Below are positions 16,000 to 25,721 of a DNA stretch of 40,555 nucleotides, one piece after another. Each line of letters begins with the position of its first letter. The stretch's first letter is position 1. The stretch is from an uncultured Acetatifactor sp. (GTDB lineage: Bacteria; Bacillota; Clostridia; Lachnospirales; Lachnospiraceae), in assembly GCA_910584865.1 (NCBI GenBank), contig CAJUCE010000038.1, forward strand, positions 1-40,555, written 5' to 3'. Both the position numbers and the translations under genes were made by a program. The notes beneath the pieces are model-generated. The model ran no database searches. It was not told where the DNA came from and was given only the letters and a program-made list of their open reading frames with translations.

Positions 16000-17562
16000 C
16001 TATTTTGCGGTCTCCTCATACGCTTTTTGATAAATTTCAATCAGCCGGTCAACCCCCATGGTCTGCAGCACTTTCAGATACTCCTCCCAGCTCTCTTCCA
16101 AATCCAGATCCCCGGTCACCACCTGTACCACATATCGGTCAATATAAGCATTCATGTCCGTAGATAGCGCCAGAATCTCCCCGCCTTCCGCTTCCGAATA
16201 CTTCATTATTGGCAGCGGAACCGCACCCATGCCTACAATCTTCAAATGCTCCTGTGTCAGATATACTTCGTCAGGATCTTCCGCCTCACTCAAGGCATCC
16301 CACAGCTTCGGCTGAATGGAAGGGTGATACTGCGCTCCCTGAATCGTACTGCAGGCGCGTACTGCGGACACATCCTTCCCGTACTCTTTATCCGTGATCC
16401 AGCCCCAGCTGCCGTCCTCATTCATCCGATAAGTTTCTCCCTCCACCCCCATCCAGGCCAGAATACCGCCCGCCTCGTCATAAAACTGATCCAGCCAGGC
16501 CACCAGAGCCTCCGGATGCCTGCATTTATTCGTAATCACCGCAGCTCCCAACGTGATCCCCTTTTTAATAGGATAAGTTCCTTCCTGAAAAGGCGTCAGC
16601 GCAATATAGTCATTCCTTCCCCGCCCCACTACCTCAAAGGCGCCCTGACAATCAAAGGCCCCCAGAATATCTCCTGACCGTCCTACCGCCTCCAACTGCT
16701 TTCTCTGCTGTACGAAGGTGTCCCTGTCCAGCAGCCCCTCCTGATATAATCTGGCAACATAACGGATAAACTCCTTGAAACGCCCGTCTGTGGGCAGGTA
16801 AACCAGTTCACCGTCGATCACCGCTGTCCTACTGATATAATCATATCCGTAGTCCGCATAAGCCAGAAGGGGGTACACGCTGCCTGCCATGGACAGCGGA
16901 ATCTCATCCCCCGGATCTTTGTTCCCGTTGGCATCCTGGTCTCGGAATGCCTTCAGCACCTGGTATAATTCCTCGAAATCAGCAGGCTCCTCAAGTCCCA
17001 GATTGTCCATCCAACGTTTATTAATCCAGAGTACCGCCCCTGCCGGACTGGGTCTGTCAATCTCCGGAAAGGAATAAATATTCCCGTCCGAAGCCTTCAG
17101 ATAATCCCATCCGTCCATTTCGTCCAGTCTGGCTGTCAGGTTGGGAGCATATTTTCTGATCAAATCCTCCAACGGAATGAAAATCCCCTGTTTTCCGTAT
17201 TTTTCCAGATCTGTTCCCTCAAACATGGTTTTGAAAAACATATCCGGATAATTGCCGGAAGCCAGGCTTAAAATCCGCTTTTCCGTCAGGTCATCCCCAA
17301 GTACGGAACGAAAGTCAATGAGTATATTGGCATTCTGCATCGCCACTTTCATAGCCAAATTATCGTTCAGGGAGTATCCCCCGTTCATTCCGGCCAGCGC
17401 TGTGAATTTCATTCCCGTTCCCGGCGACAGTTCCGCATTCTCCAGAACCGCCCCCGTCTCCTCCAGGCCCGTGTCCACATCTCCCGCAGCGCATCCCGAT
17501 ACAAAAAAGGATACCGTCAGCATCACCGCAGCCACCCTGCCCATTATTTCTTTTTTTTTCAT
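16000..17562 (-). CDS. LplA-type extracellular solute-binding lipoprotein
   Basis: 520 residues with a signal peptide and lipobox (VSGC, Cys24). The fold is the larger LplA-like type: conserved blocks include PDMFFKTMFEG, IPLEDLIRKYAPN, NKRWMDNLGLEEPADFEELYQVLKAFRDQDANGNKDPGDEIPLS; the last contains a DxDxNGxxDxxDE calcium-loop-like sequence seen in this family. It is the first leftward gene after the divergent AraC-type sensor and has its own promoter and terminator, so it may be a second specificity component or an inducer-sensing protein for that sensor. The start at 17562 has GAGG 8 bases upstream; the extension to 17613 was rejected. Confidence 0.88.
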   Translation of the reverse strand: MKKKEIMGRVAAVMLTVSFFVSGCAAGDVDTGLEETGAVLENAELSPGTGMKFTALAGMNGGYSLNDNLAMKVAMQNANILIDFRSVLGDDLTEKRILSLASGNYPDMFFKTMFEGTDLEKYGKQGIFIPLEDLIRKYAPNLTARLDEMDGWDYLKASDGNIYSFPEIDRPSPAGAVLWINKRWMDNLGLEEPADFEELYQVLKAFRDQDANGNKDPGDEIPLSMAGSVYPLLAYADYGYDYISRTAVIDGELVYLPTDGRFKEFIRYVARLYQEGLLDRDTFVQQRKQLEAVGRSGDILGAFDCQGAFEVVGRGRNDYIALTPFQEGTYPIKKGITLGAAVITNKCRHPEALVAWLDQFYDEAGGILAWMGVEGETYRMNEDGSWGWITDKEYGKDVSAVRACSTIQGAQYHPSIQPKLWDALSEAEDPDEVYLTQEHLKIVGMGAVPLPIMKYSEAEGGEILALSTDMNAYIDRYVVQVVTGDLDLEESWEEYLKVLQTMGVDRLIEIYQKAYEETAK

Positions 17563-17623
17563 ATGGATACCTCTTTGCCTGCTTCCCGCAGTCCGTCGGT
17601 CAATCGGTTTCATGGTTATCTAA

Positions 17624-17652
17624 ATTTTAAGATATCTCTTGTGCGGGGGCAA
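17624..17652 (-). promoter_or_regulatory. Candidate promoter of the LplA-type gene
   Basis: On the minus strand TTGCCC (17647-17652) and TAAAAT (17624-17629) are separated by 17 bp, about 60 bp upstream of the ATG at 17562. It is divergent from the sensor promoter at 17769-17797. Confidence 0.45.
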
Positions 17653-17768
17653 GGTGCATTTTTTAAGAAAAAAATTTGAGAACAGACCTGCTTTATGGAT
17701 ATTTACTCTTTATCTCTGGTATATTTTGCGCAGGATAAACAAAATTTAGACAGCCTTGCGAAAAAAGA

Positions 17769-17797
17769 TAGACTTTCCAAACCAATTAAGTTATAAT
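17769..17797 (+). promoter_or_regulatory. Candidate promoter of the AraC-type sensor
   Basis: TAGACT (17769-17774), 17 bp, then a perfect TATAAT (17792-17797). The predicted start lies near 17804, about 110 bp before the chosen start codon. Confidence 0.5.
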
Positions 17798-17914
17798 AAA
17801 GGAGTACTTCACCTTTAGTTTTTACAGCAGAAAGGAAAATACACGCCCCTGTCTGCCGTAAGTTTGTCATCGTACGTTATACTAATGTTTTTACATCGGA
17901 GGCACTATCCATTT

Positions 17915-20170
17915 ATGAAACACACTGGCTTTCAGAAGCTGTTTTTTTCCCGTACCAGACGCAGTACCTTTATTCAGTATTTTTTGTCCTATTTCGTCCT
18001 GTTCAGCGTCCTTCTTCTTGGCTTTTACTTCATCCTTCGAAATCAGGTTTCCGAATTTTACTTCGAAAAACTGGAAAATGAGGCAAGCGCCGGATTGGAA
18101 CAGGTGGCGGAGGTTCTCAATGATGATTTAGCCTCCATCAACCACATCCAGAATGCCATCGGCAGCAATGTGGAACTCATTCTCTTCCATCATGACAATA
18201 CGCCCTGGAATCAGTATTTAGCCTTCCAGGAATTGGACAAATATGCCCTGGGGAACCGTTTCATCGACTCCGTCGTCTATCTGGACAAGTTCCAGCAGAC
18301 CGTGCTTTCCACCAGAAGGCAGGTGGAGTATCGGGACGGAATATTTTACATCTATGATGAGGAAGACTCTGTGGCTTTCCATATGGAAGAAGAATCTCAG
18401 GATGCCCCCTATCAGCTGGTTTATGTCTCAAACGGTGCCTCAGATTACCTGATCTACTATCCGGGCGGCGACACAAACAGCAATTACTCCGTTTTTTTCA
18501 TCATCAACGAACAGGAGCTGGCTCAGATCATGAAAAATGCCCTGTCCGAGGAAATTATTTCCATGGTGCTTCTGGCGCCCCCTGACAACCGCGTGGTAAC
18601 AGGGGCCAATCTCTCCGCACTGGAACCTTATTTTGCCGTAAGTACCGACGAAACGGAAGATTCCCATGGAAACAGCATTGATCTGGACAAAACGGAGGAG
18701 GCAAAAACTTCCCTGAAGATCTCCCTTCATGTCCAGTCCGGACTGTTCGGTGATTTCTCCATGGCTGCCCTGATCTCCAACGAAGTGCTTCTCACCCAGA
18801 TGAATACCGCCTTCCGCAATACCTATCTGGCACTGCTCCTGCTTGGTATCATCGGTATGTGTGTAGTGGTGCTTGGGATGCGTTATACATTCCTGCCTCT
18901 CCACAAGCTGACCAAGGCTATCGTGAAGAGCCCCAATTTCCGCCAGGGCTATGTGGATCAGCTGAACCAGGCATTCTCTGATACCATGACGGAAAACCAG
19001 AGCCTGCGGGCCAAGACCAACAAATATCGTCTCGCCATGCAGAAATCCATATTAAGTTCCATCGTCTCCGGCAGCCAGTTCGACACGGGAGACGATTTAC
19101 ACAGCATTGACCGCTTTTTCGACATGGAGCCGGACAATCATATTGTGGCTCTGCAGATGAAATCTATGAAAACCGCCCTTCCCTCCGGCGAAATTGTGCG
19201 CTTTTTTAATGAGTCCCTTCCCGGAACCGATTCCTGCATCATTCTGGAAGCCCAGGGAAACACGGCTGTTTTCCTGCTGAATTATACGGGCACGGAGGAA
19301 CATAAGGACGAAGCGCTCCATGTGCTGATGGACGATCTCTTCGCGCAGAACGGGTATTATTCTGCTGTGAGCAACGGCTCCGCTTCCCCTCTGGACATCC
19401 CCTTTCTCTATGAGAATGCCCTTTTGGCCAGTAATTATTGGGAACAGGCTCCTGTAGTTTCCTACAATGAGATATCCCCCGAAACGGATGTCCAGTCCAC
19501 CCATTCCTATCCCTATGAAAAATTGGAAAAGCTTGCTTCCCTCCTGAAAAACCAGGATTTCAAAACAGCGGATCTTCAGCTCCAGGAACTGTTCCATCTG
19601 GTGGACAGCGCTTCCTCCAGAGGAAGTTCGCTGCCGGACTTTTTCGTCCGCTGTGTCCTGATCGATGTCCTTACTACCATCGTCAACTCTATGAACCAGA
19701 TGAACATCAAATTCAAGGTCTATCGGGATTTATACTTTGAGACCCTGTATCTGTGCCGAAGCTGCCCTTATCATGAGGCGGAACAACAGATTAAAGCCAA
19801 TGCGGAGAAATTCCTTGATGTATTTGAAAACGAGCTGGCCAATAAGAGCATCACTTCCTCCCAGATCCGGCAGATGATAGAGGAACAATATACCTCCCCT
19901 GATTTCTCTATCTCCAACATCGCCGACTCCTTTGACGTGAGCGTGGCCTATGTGAGTTATCTGTTTAAAAATGAAACCGGAGAGAATGTGTCCGACTATG
20001 TATGGAATCTCAGGCTGGAAAAGGCCAAGGACCTGCTCCTCACCACCGACATGTCCGTGGACAATATCAGCGTGTCCGTAGGCTATGTGAGCACCTCCAG
20101 CTTCCGACGTAAATTCAAACAGGACACCGGCCTGACGCCCTCCCAATTCCGTACTAAAGCCGCGTCCTGA
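17915..20170 (+). CDS. AraC-family transcriptional regulator with membrane sensor domain
   Basis: 751 residues. A first membrane helix (about 21-41), a ~260-residue extracytoplasmic Cache-like sensor region, a second helix (about 303-322), a cytoplasmic linker, and a C-terminal AraC/XylS DNA-binding domain (about 650-748) with two helix-turn-helices: ISNIADSFDVSVAYVSYLFK and NISVSVGYVSTSSFRRKFKQ. Such one-component membrane regulators sense an extracellular sugar or a loaded binding protein and activate neighbouring uptake genes. It lies divergent from the LplA-type gene and 67 bp before the rhamnosidase gene. The ATG at 17915 has GGAGG 12 bases upstream; a TTG at 17864 and an ATG at 17885 have no ribosome site. 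Confidence 0.9.
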   Translation: MKHTGFQKLFFSRTRRSTFIQYFLSYFVLFSVLLLGFYFILRNQVSEFYFEKLENEASAGLEQVAEVLNDDLASINHIQNAIGSNVELILFHHDNTPWNQYLAFQELDKYALGNRFIDSVVYLDKFQQTVLSTRRQVEYRDGIFYIYDEEDSVAFHMEEESQDAPYQLVYVSNGASDYLIYYPGGDTNSNYSVFFIINEQELAQIMKNALSEEIISMVLLAPPDNRVVTGANLSALEPYFAVSTDETEDSHGNSIDLDKTEEAKTSLKISLHVQSGLFGDFSMAALISNEVLLTQMNTAFRNTYLALLLLGIIGMCVVVLGMRYTFLPLHKLTKAIVKSPNFRQGYVDQLNQAFSDTMTENQSLRAKTNKYRLAMQKSILSSIVSGSQFDTGDDLHSIDRFFDMEPDNHIVALQMKSMKTALPSGEIVRFFNESLPGTDSCIILEAQGNTAVFLLNYTGTEEHKDEALHVLMDDLFAQNGYYSAVSNGSASPLDIPFLYENALLASNYWEQAPVVSYNEISPETDVQSTHSYPYEKLEKLASLLKNQDFKTADLQLQELFHLVDSASSRGSSLPDFFVRCVLIDVLTTIVNSMNQMNIKFKVYRDLYFETLYLCRSCPYHEAEQQIKANAEKFLDVFENELANKSITSSQIRQMIEEQYTSPDFSISNIADSFDVSVAYVSYLFKNETGENVSDYVWNLRLEKAKDLLLTTDMSVDNISVSVGYVSTSSFRRKFKQDTGLTPSQFRTKAAS

Positions 20171-20237
20171 AAAGGGCGCACATTATAGTAAGAATGTGAA
20201 AGATGAAACTCTCAGACATAAGAAGGAGGTATTATTT

Positions 20238-22415
20238 ATGGAATGGAATGCAAAATGGATTCAGCCGGCCCTGGATACCGGCGATGCGGCGCCTGTCTAT
20301 CTGAAAAGCTTCCCGCTGCCCGAAAGGGAAAAGATAGCGAAGGCCAGGCTCTTCCTCACCGCCCTCGGGGTGTATGAAGCAGAACTGAACGGCAAAAGGG
20401 TAGGCAATTATGTCCTGGCTCCCGGGTGGACCTCTTATTACAAGAGACTCCAGTATCAGGAATATGATGTGACCAAACTTTTGGAGACGGAAAACCGGCT
20501 CACCATCCTGGTAGGCAAGGGGTGGTATCGCAGTCATATGCCCGGTTTCCAGAGCTCCCCTTATCAGGAGAAACTGAGTGAACGTCCCGCAGGTTTGCTT
20601 GCTCAGTTAGAAATCGCTTACCAAGATGGGCGCCGGGAAGTCTTTGCCACCGATGAAACCTGGACGGTATCCGAGAGTGAAGTACGCTTCTCCGAAATCT
20701 ATGACGGAGAGATCTACGATGCAACTTATCAGCCTGCCATGGACAATCCGGTTCAATGCTTCGACGGCCCCTGGGATACATTGATTTCGCAGCAGGGCGA
20801 AGAGATCCGGGAGCAGGAACGGATCACCGGAGCCAGATGTTTCACCACGCCCAATGGAGAGACTGTCATCGACTTCGGCCAGGAAGTGACCGGCTATGTG
20901 GAAACTGTTCTGGAGGCAGCGGCAGGAGAAATACTGGATCTTTCCTTTGCGGAAGTCCTGGATAAAGAAGGCAATTTCTATACGGAAAATTACCGCAGCG
21001 CCAAGGCACAATATCGCTATACCTGCCGGGAAGGCCGCCAGACCTATAAACCTAAACTGACCTTCTGGGGCTTCCGTTACATCCGGGTAAACAGCTTTCC
21101 GGGCGGCACGGAAAATGCGGCGCCTGAATGCTTTACCGCCATCGCCGTTCATTCCGACATGAAACGCACAGGCCGCCTGTCCTGCTCCAATACCAACTTA
21201 AACCGCCTGTTTGATAATATCGTATGGGGACAGAAGGGGAACTTCCTGGATGTGCCCACTGACTGTCCGCAACGCGACGAGAGACTTGGGTGGACCGGAG
21301 ATGCCCAGGTATTCGTCCGCACTGCCTGTCTGAATTATGACGCTGAGAAATTTTTTGCCAAATGGCTGGCGGATATGTCTGCAGATCAACACGAGGACGG
21401 TTATGTAGGACATGTAATTCCGGACCTTCTGCAGGCTCCAAAGGCCAGCGCCGCCTGGGGAGACGCCGCTGCCATCTGCCCCTGGGAAGTATATCTGGCC
21501 TACGGAAACAAAGCTTTACTGGAAAATCAGTTTACATGCATGCACAAATGGGTGGATTACATCACAGCCAGCACCGATACTCCCGATCTGTGGACCGGCG
21601 GCACCCATTACGGCGACTGGCTCGGCCTGGATGCTCCTTCCGGAAGCTACAAGGGATCCAGTGATGAAACCTTTATCGCCTCCGCCTTTTATGCCCGCTC
21701 CACCGAGCTGGTGATCAAAGCCGGAAAAGCCCTGGGTAAAGATGTGACAGCATATGAGGCACTTTACCGACGGATCGTGATCGCTTTCCGCCGGACCTGG
21801 CCGGAATACAAAACCCAGACAGAATGCGTCCTGGCCGCCCATTTCCGCCTGGCTCCCGACTGCCAGGCCGCTGCGAACCAGCTGGCGGAAATGGTAAAGG
21901 CATGCGGTACAAAGCTGCAGACCGGCTTCGTGGGCACCCCTTACTTGCTCCATGTACTCAGCGATTACGGTTATGCCGAACTTGCTTATTCCCTGCTGCT
22001 GCGGGAGGCCTATCCGTCCTGGCTCTATCCTGTGACCAAGGGAGCCACCACCATCTGGGAGCACTGGGACGGTATCATGGAAGACGGCGGCTTCTGGAGC
22101 GCGGACATGAATTCCTATAACCATTATGCCTACGGCGCTGTAGCCGACTGGGTTTACGGGGTTGCCGCCGGGATCAAGCCCCTGGAGGAAGCTCCCGGCT
22201 ATGCCAAAGTGCGAATCGCCCCGGTACCGGATCCCCGGCTTGACTGGCTGAAGGCTTCCCTCCACACCAGGCACGGGATGGTGCGTTCCCATTGGAAAAA
22301 ATTGGACGGTATGTGGCGTTATGAAATCACCACTCCCGTGGAAACCGAAGTGGTGATTGCCGGGGAAACGCATATGGTAAGTGCCGGGACATGGTATTTT
22401 TACAGTAAGATCTGA
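20238..22415 (+). CDS. GH78 alpha-L-rhamnosidase
   Basis: 725 residues, a full-length family 78 enzyme that releases terminal alpha-L-rhamnose from glycosides or oligosaccharides by inversion. The N-terminal beta-sandwich domain includes ALGVYEAELNGKRVG and APGWTSYYKRLQYQEYDVT. The (alpha/alpha)6 catalytic domain carries the signature DCPQRDERLGWTGDAQ at 342-357, with the expected general acid Glu348, and TTIWEHWDG, with the likely general base Glu608. There is no signal peptide, so it is cytoplasmic and must act on imported substrate. The ATG at 20238 has a perfect AAGGAGGT 7 bases upstream. It follows the AraC-type sensor and is probably cotranscribed with it. Confidence 0.95.
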   Translation: MEWNAKWIQPALDTGDAAPVYLKSFPLPEREKIAKARLFLTALGVYEAELNGKRVGNYVLAPGWTSYYKRLQYQEYDVTKLLETENRLTILVGKGWYRSHMPGFQSSPYQEKLSERPAGLLAQLEIAYQDGRREVFATDETWTVSESEVRFSEIYDGEIYDATYQPAMDNPVQCFDGPWDTLISQQGEEIREQERITGARCFTTPNGETVIDFGQEVTGYVETVLEAAAGEILDLSFAEVLDKEGNFYTENYRSAKAQYRYTCREGRQTYKPKLTFWGFRYIRVNSFPGGTENAAPECFTAIAVHSDMKRTGRLSCSNTNLNRLFDNIVWGQKGNFLDVPTDCPQRDERLGWTGDAQVFVRTACLNYDAEKFFAKWLADMSADQHEDGYVGHVIPDLLQAPKASAAWGDAAAICPWEVYLAYGNKALLENQFTCMHKWVDYITASTDTPDLWTGGTHYGDWLGLDAPSGSYKGSSDETFIASAFYARSTELVIKAGKALGKDVTAYEALYRRIVIAFRRTWPEYKTQTECVLAAHFRLAPDCQAAANQLAEMVKACGTKLQTGFVGTPYLLHVLSDYGYAELAYSLLLREAYPSWLYPVTKGATTIWEHWDGIMEDGGFWSADMNSYNHYAYGAVADWVYGVAAGIKPLEEAPGYAKVRIAPVPDPRLDWLKASLHTRHGMVRSHWKKLDGMWRYEITTPVETEVVIAGETHMVSAGTWYFYSKI

Positions 22416-22435
22416 CAGAAATTTCTGGGCGCCTT

Positions 22436-24592
22436 TTATGGCATGTTCTGGCGGAAACGCCAGGGGCGCCTTTTATAGTGTTTTGCTGCAAAAAGGGCGG
22501 CAAGGGACAGGGCCAGGCTGGCGGCGCACAGAATCGCATTTCGCGCCGCCGTATCCCTGCTTTTGTCACCGAAGTTTTCCGGCGCGCTGGACATTTGTTC
22601 AGACATTTGGCCAGGCCTTTGGGGCGCTTCACGAAGTTCGGAGCCTGAACTGTCCGACATACGGATATTTTGTGGAAAATTTTCCGAAAAAACTTCTCTC
22701 ATAACCGGAGCTGTATCCTCCGTTCCCTGTCTTTGATTCTCCGGTGCATCTGCCCGTGCATCTTTCTCTGTTGGTGCACTTGTCTGCACGTTTTCCTCTG
22801 ACGACGCATCCAATTGGACGTTTTCCTCTGACGGTGTGCCCGACTGCGCATTTTCCCCTGCTGTCTCCTGCCCTGCCCCGTTCACCCCTGCCTCGTTGTT
22901 ATCCTCGGAAAAACTTACTTCCACCCCGTTAAACTGGAAACGCTGTCCGCCCATGTTGAATACGCCCATGGCGCTGATATCAATGGCGGATGCATCTACC
23001 AACCCGGAAAAATCGGCGCGCTGCCCCGCATCTGTGGAGGGTATGGAGCCGTCCAGCTGTCCCAGAATGCTTTCCGCCCGCAGCGTCACCGCCTGATAGA
23101 GCATCCCGGCTCCTGCGTCATATTCCTCATAGGAATAAAAAGCTGTGGGGTCTGTTTCCACCAACGCGTCAATCCGGCTCCGGATACGGCTATACACTTC
23201 TTGGAATCTGCCGCCCAGGACATACTCCTGCGCCAGTTTCCGCAGATATTCATGATATCGGGAACAGTACTCCTCATCTTCCAACAGGGGGTTAAAAAAA
23301 TCAGTTCCCTGAAAAGGCGTGTCAATGGCGTAGTTCACCATGTCAGAGGCACTGCCCATAGCCCCCATGCTCATGCCCCCGAATGAAAGATTGTAATCCC
23401 ATGGAATCATATTCAGTTTGCCGTTATGTTCATATAGATAATAGTTATGCGCCATGTTGCCGGAGAGACTGTCCATATTCACGGCAAAGGTGTGGACTGC
23501 CATGTATCGCAGCACATTGTCAATATCCAGATACTCTTCCAGTTCCGTTCCCTGGCTGATATGCCGCAGAGCCTCCACTACTCTTTTGTGGTCTTTTTTG
23601 CCGGTATTGTTTACTTCGCCTTCCCATATTGCAGTGTAGCTGTCCAGGTTATCGTCCGTGTAATTTAAGTTTGAACCGTTTCCTCCCATGGAAGGCCCAC
23701 GGCCTCCCGGCATACTATTCCCGCCTGGGAATTTGAAGTTGCTGCCGTCTCTATTTCCCGGGAATCCGAAGCTGCTGTTTTCTTCTTCTCCTGAGAATGC
23801 TGAGCCGACGGTTTCTCCTTCTTCCGGAAATCCAAAGCCGCCGCTCTCTCCATCTCCAGGAAACACAAAGCCGCCGCTCTCTCCATCGTCCTGCACACTC
23901 TCCTTCCGGTTCCCCTCTTGGAAGCCGAAGTCTGCGCCATCGAAGCTTCCGCCGAATCCCATACTATCGGGCTTATAGAGCGCCCCGTCCTCGGCACCAT
24001 AATTGCGCAGCAGAAAGCTGTCCTCCACTGCCTCCAATGCCAGATAGACGCCCCAATACGTACCGTTTACCGATATTTCGGCATAATTGTACAGGGATGC
24101 ATCCGCCCCCAGATACTGATACATATCATAAACAATGGCTTCCTTCATATTAGTAGCGTCTGCGTAATTATTATTCAATATCAGTTTATCCAGTCCCAGG
24201 CAGGTCTGCCCGTCTACGTAATGGTCAAACTCCAGTTTCAGGCTGTACCTGTCTGAATCCGGGTCCTGGACAATGGCGGACAGACTGGTATTTCCCTTGG
24301 GGCGGATGCCCACATTGTTCACCCTCTGTCCGTTTATGATAATATCACAGGAGTAATATTGTTCCGCAGAGGCATTTTTCAGCATGTCTTCCCACTCCGT
24401 CTCCTCCATGATAATATCAATCTGCATGATATTATCCGTGCCAAACAATTCTTCCTGGTACTCCATAGTCAGGGCGCTTCCCCCCAGAGCTTCCACAAAC
24501 TGCTGCGGAAACATCATCGCCAGAAAGCATCCCAAGACGGCTGCCGCCATAATGGCACTGATGATTTTTGTTAGATGTTTACCAGTAATCAT
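22436..24592 (-). CDS. CotH kinase-like membrane protein with two repeat linkers
   Basis: 718 residues. There is an N-terminal membrane helix (about 10-27), an extracytoplasmic CotH-type kinase domain (RPKGNTS, LDKLILNNNYADATNMKEAI, AEISVNGTYWGVYLALEAVE, MIPWDYNLSFGG with the likely metal-binding Asp), and a C-terminal helix before KHYKRRPW. CotH proteins are atypical protein kinases; their substrates here are unknown. Inside the kinase domain lies a Gly/Glu/Phe/Pro-rich insert of five 11-residue repeats (GDGESGGFVFP type), and before the last helix four 10-residue repeats (ENVQLDASSE type). The ATG at 24592 has GGAGGT upstream. It follows the DUF4956 and VTC genes on the same strand, a trio often found together. 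Confidence 0.88.
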   Translation of the reverse strand: MITGKHLTKIISAIMAAAVLGCFLAMMFPQQFVEALGGSALTMEYQEELFGTDNIMQIDIIMEETEWEDMLKNASAEQYYSCDIIINGQRVNNVGIRPKGNTSLSAIVQDPDSDRYSLKLEFDHYVDGQTCLGLDKLILNNNYADATNMKEAIVYDMYQYLGADASLYNYAEISVNGTYWGVYLALEAVEDSFLLRNYGAEDGALYKPDSMGFGGSFDGADFGFQEGNRKESVQDDGESGGFVFPGDGESGGFGFPEEGETVGSAFSGEEENSSFGFPGNRDGSNFKFPGGNSMPGGRGPSMGGNGSNLNYTDDNLDSYTAIWEGEVNNTGKKDHKRVVEALRHISQGTELEEYLDIDNVLRYMAVHTFAVNMDSLSGNMAHNYYLYEHNGKLNMIPWDYNLSFGGMSMGAMGSASDMVNYAIDTPFQGTDFFNPLLEDEEYCSRYHEYLRKLAQEYVLGGRFQEVYSRIRSRIDALVETDPTAFYSYEEYDAGAGMLYQAVTLRAESILGQLDGSIPSTDAGQRADFSGLVDASAIDISAMGVFNMGGQRFQFNGVEVSFSEDNNEAGVNGAGQETAGENAQSGTPSEENVQLDASSEENVQTSAPTEKDARADAPENQRQGTEDTAPVMREVFSENFPQNIRMSDSSGSELREAPQRPGQMSEQMSSAPENFGDKSRDTAARNAILCAASLALSLAALFAAKHYKRRPWRFRQNMP
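22453..22470 (+). terminator. Weak hairpin terminator between convergent genes
   Basis: CTGGCG-GAAA-CGCCAG forms a compact 6-bp stem, followed by GGGCGCCTTTTATAG. It lies within the last codons of the convergent CotH gene and could terminate rhamnosidase transcripts. The T-run is short. Confidence 0.35.
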
Positions 24593-24702
24593 GATCACCT
24601 CCAAATGAAACCACTGAGCAGGCAGCATATATTGCCGTCAATGGCACGGTGTTGAAATTGTATAGCGAATGAGCGCTTCTATAGCATAGGGCAGAAACCA
24701 GT

Positions 24703-24737
24703 GTATAATAAAAGCAAAGCCGCATGTCTATTGTCAA
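24703..24737 (-). promoter_or_regulatory. Possible separate promoter of the CotH gene
   Basis: On the minus strand a perfect TTGACA (24732-24737) lies 18-21 bp before TTTTAT/TATTAT-like -10 sequences. It is in the 237-bp gap after the DUF4956 gene and would give a leader of about 110 bases. The -10 is weak. Confidence 0.35.
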
Positions 24738-24829
24738 GCATAAATGCGCTCACGAATATATACCCCAGTAACCGATTAAATCTACAGAATTTCGCCAGGA
24801 AACAGGCAAATTCTCATGTATAGCCTCCG

Positions 24830-25501
24830 CTATGACATATATTCCCCATTATAGCTTACAAGTGTGGCACAGCTCACCCCGTCAACGGCACTAAGCCTGT
24901 TGACAAAGGCCGTCCCTGCATCCCGCATGCGGATTTCCGCTGTCAGCTCGATTCCCGAGGCGTTTACCGTCTTGGACTTCACCGCAAACATTGCCACTGC
25001 CTTTTCCGCCAGCATCAGCGCCTCTCCCTCCGCCTTCTCATCACTGCAGTTTAAAATCAGCAGATAGGGATTCTCGTGCACCTTACGGTTGGCAAATAGA
25101 ACCAGAATAACGCCGATGATGGCGGATCCGATGACGGCAAGGGGTATCATGCCCGCGCCGATGACGATTCCCACCGCGATAGACCAGAATAAATACACGA
25201 TTTCCACAGGCTCCTTGATGGCGGCCCGGAAACGAACGATGGAGAGCGCGCCCACCATGCCCAGAGAAAGCACCACGTTGGATGTTACCGCCATAATTAC
25301 CAGAGTGGTCACAAGAGCAAGCCCCACAAGCGCCATGGCAAAGCCTGTGGAATACATTACACCGTTGAATGTTTTCTTATAAACCGTAAAAATGAACAGT
25401 CCGATAATCAGTGCAAATACTATGCCTATCAATGTGTCGATTGCTGAAAATTCCGTTACGCTCTCCAGAAAACTGGATTTGAATATGTCGTTGAATGTCA
25501 T
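24830..25501 (-). CDS. DUF4956 family membrane protein
   Basis: 223 residues. The N-terminal half has four hydrophobic helices with the family's conserved polar block SLGMVGALSIVRFRAAIKEP between helices 2 and 3; the C-terminal ~85 residues form a small cytoplasmic ferredoxin-like domain (VHENPYLLILNCSD onward). Its biochemical role is not known, but in Firmicutes it commonly neighbours VTC-type polyphosphate polymerase and CotH genes, as here, suggesting one membrane complex. The start at 25501 is set by GGAGGACAGGAAAAA; a longer frame to 25555 was rejected. The 220-bp gap to the VTC gene shows no gene or terminator. Confidence 0.88.
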   Translation of the reverse strand: MTFNDIFKSSFLESVTEFSAIDTLIGIVFALIIGLFIFTVYKKTFNGVMYSTGFAMALVGLALVTTLVIMAVTSNVVLSLGMVGALSIVRFRAAIKEPVEIVYLFWSIAVGIVIGAGMIPLAVIGSAIIGVILVLFANRKVHENPYLLILNCSDEKAEGEALMLAEKAVAMFAVKSKTVNASGIELTAEIRMRDAGTAFVNRLSAVDGVSCATLVSYNGEYMS

Positions 25502-25721
25502 TTTTTCCTGTCCTCCATTTTCTCCCCGGAATTCCTTTTCCGCTTTCTGCGGCACTTGCCGGACCCTGCTTTTGTCTGCCGGGATTCCGAGGGCTGATTC
25601 TTTCTATCACAACTGCGTCCGCACGCTCCTGATTTCTCCGGCTTCCATGCGGATATGTCCCCGCATGAACCGCCTGCACTGAACGAATACCATGCCCATA
25701 ACGCATAACCGGAAAGCGCCT

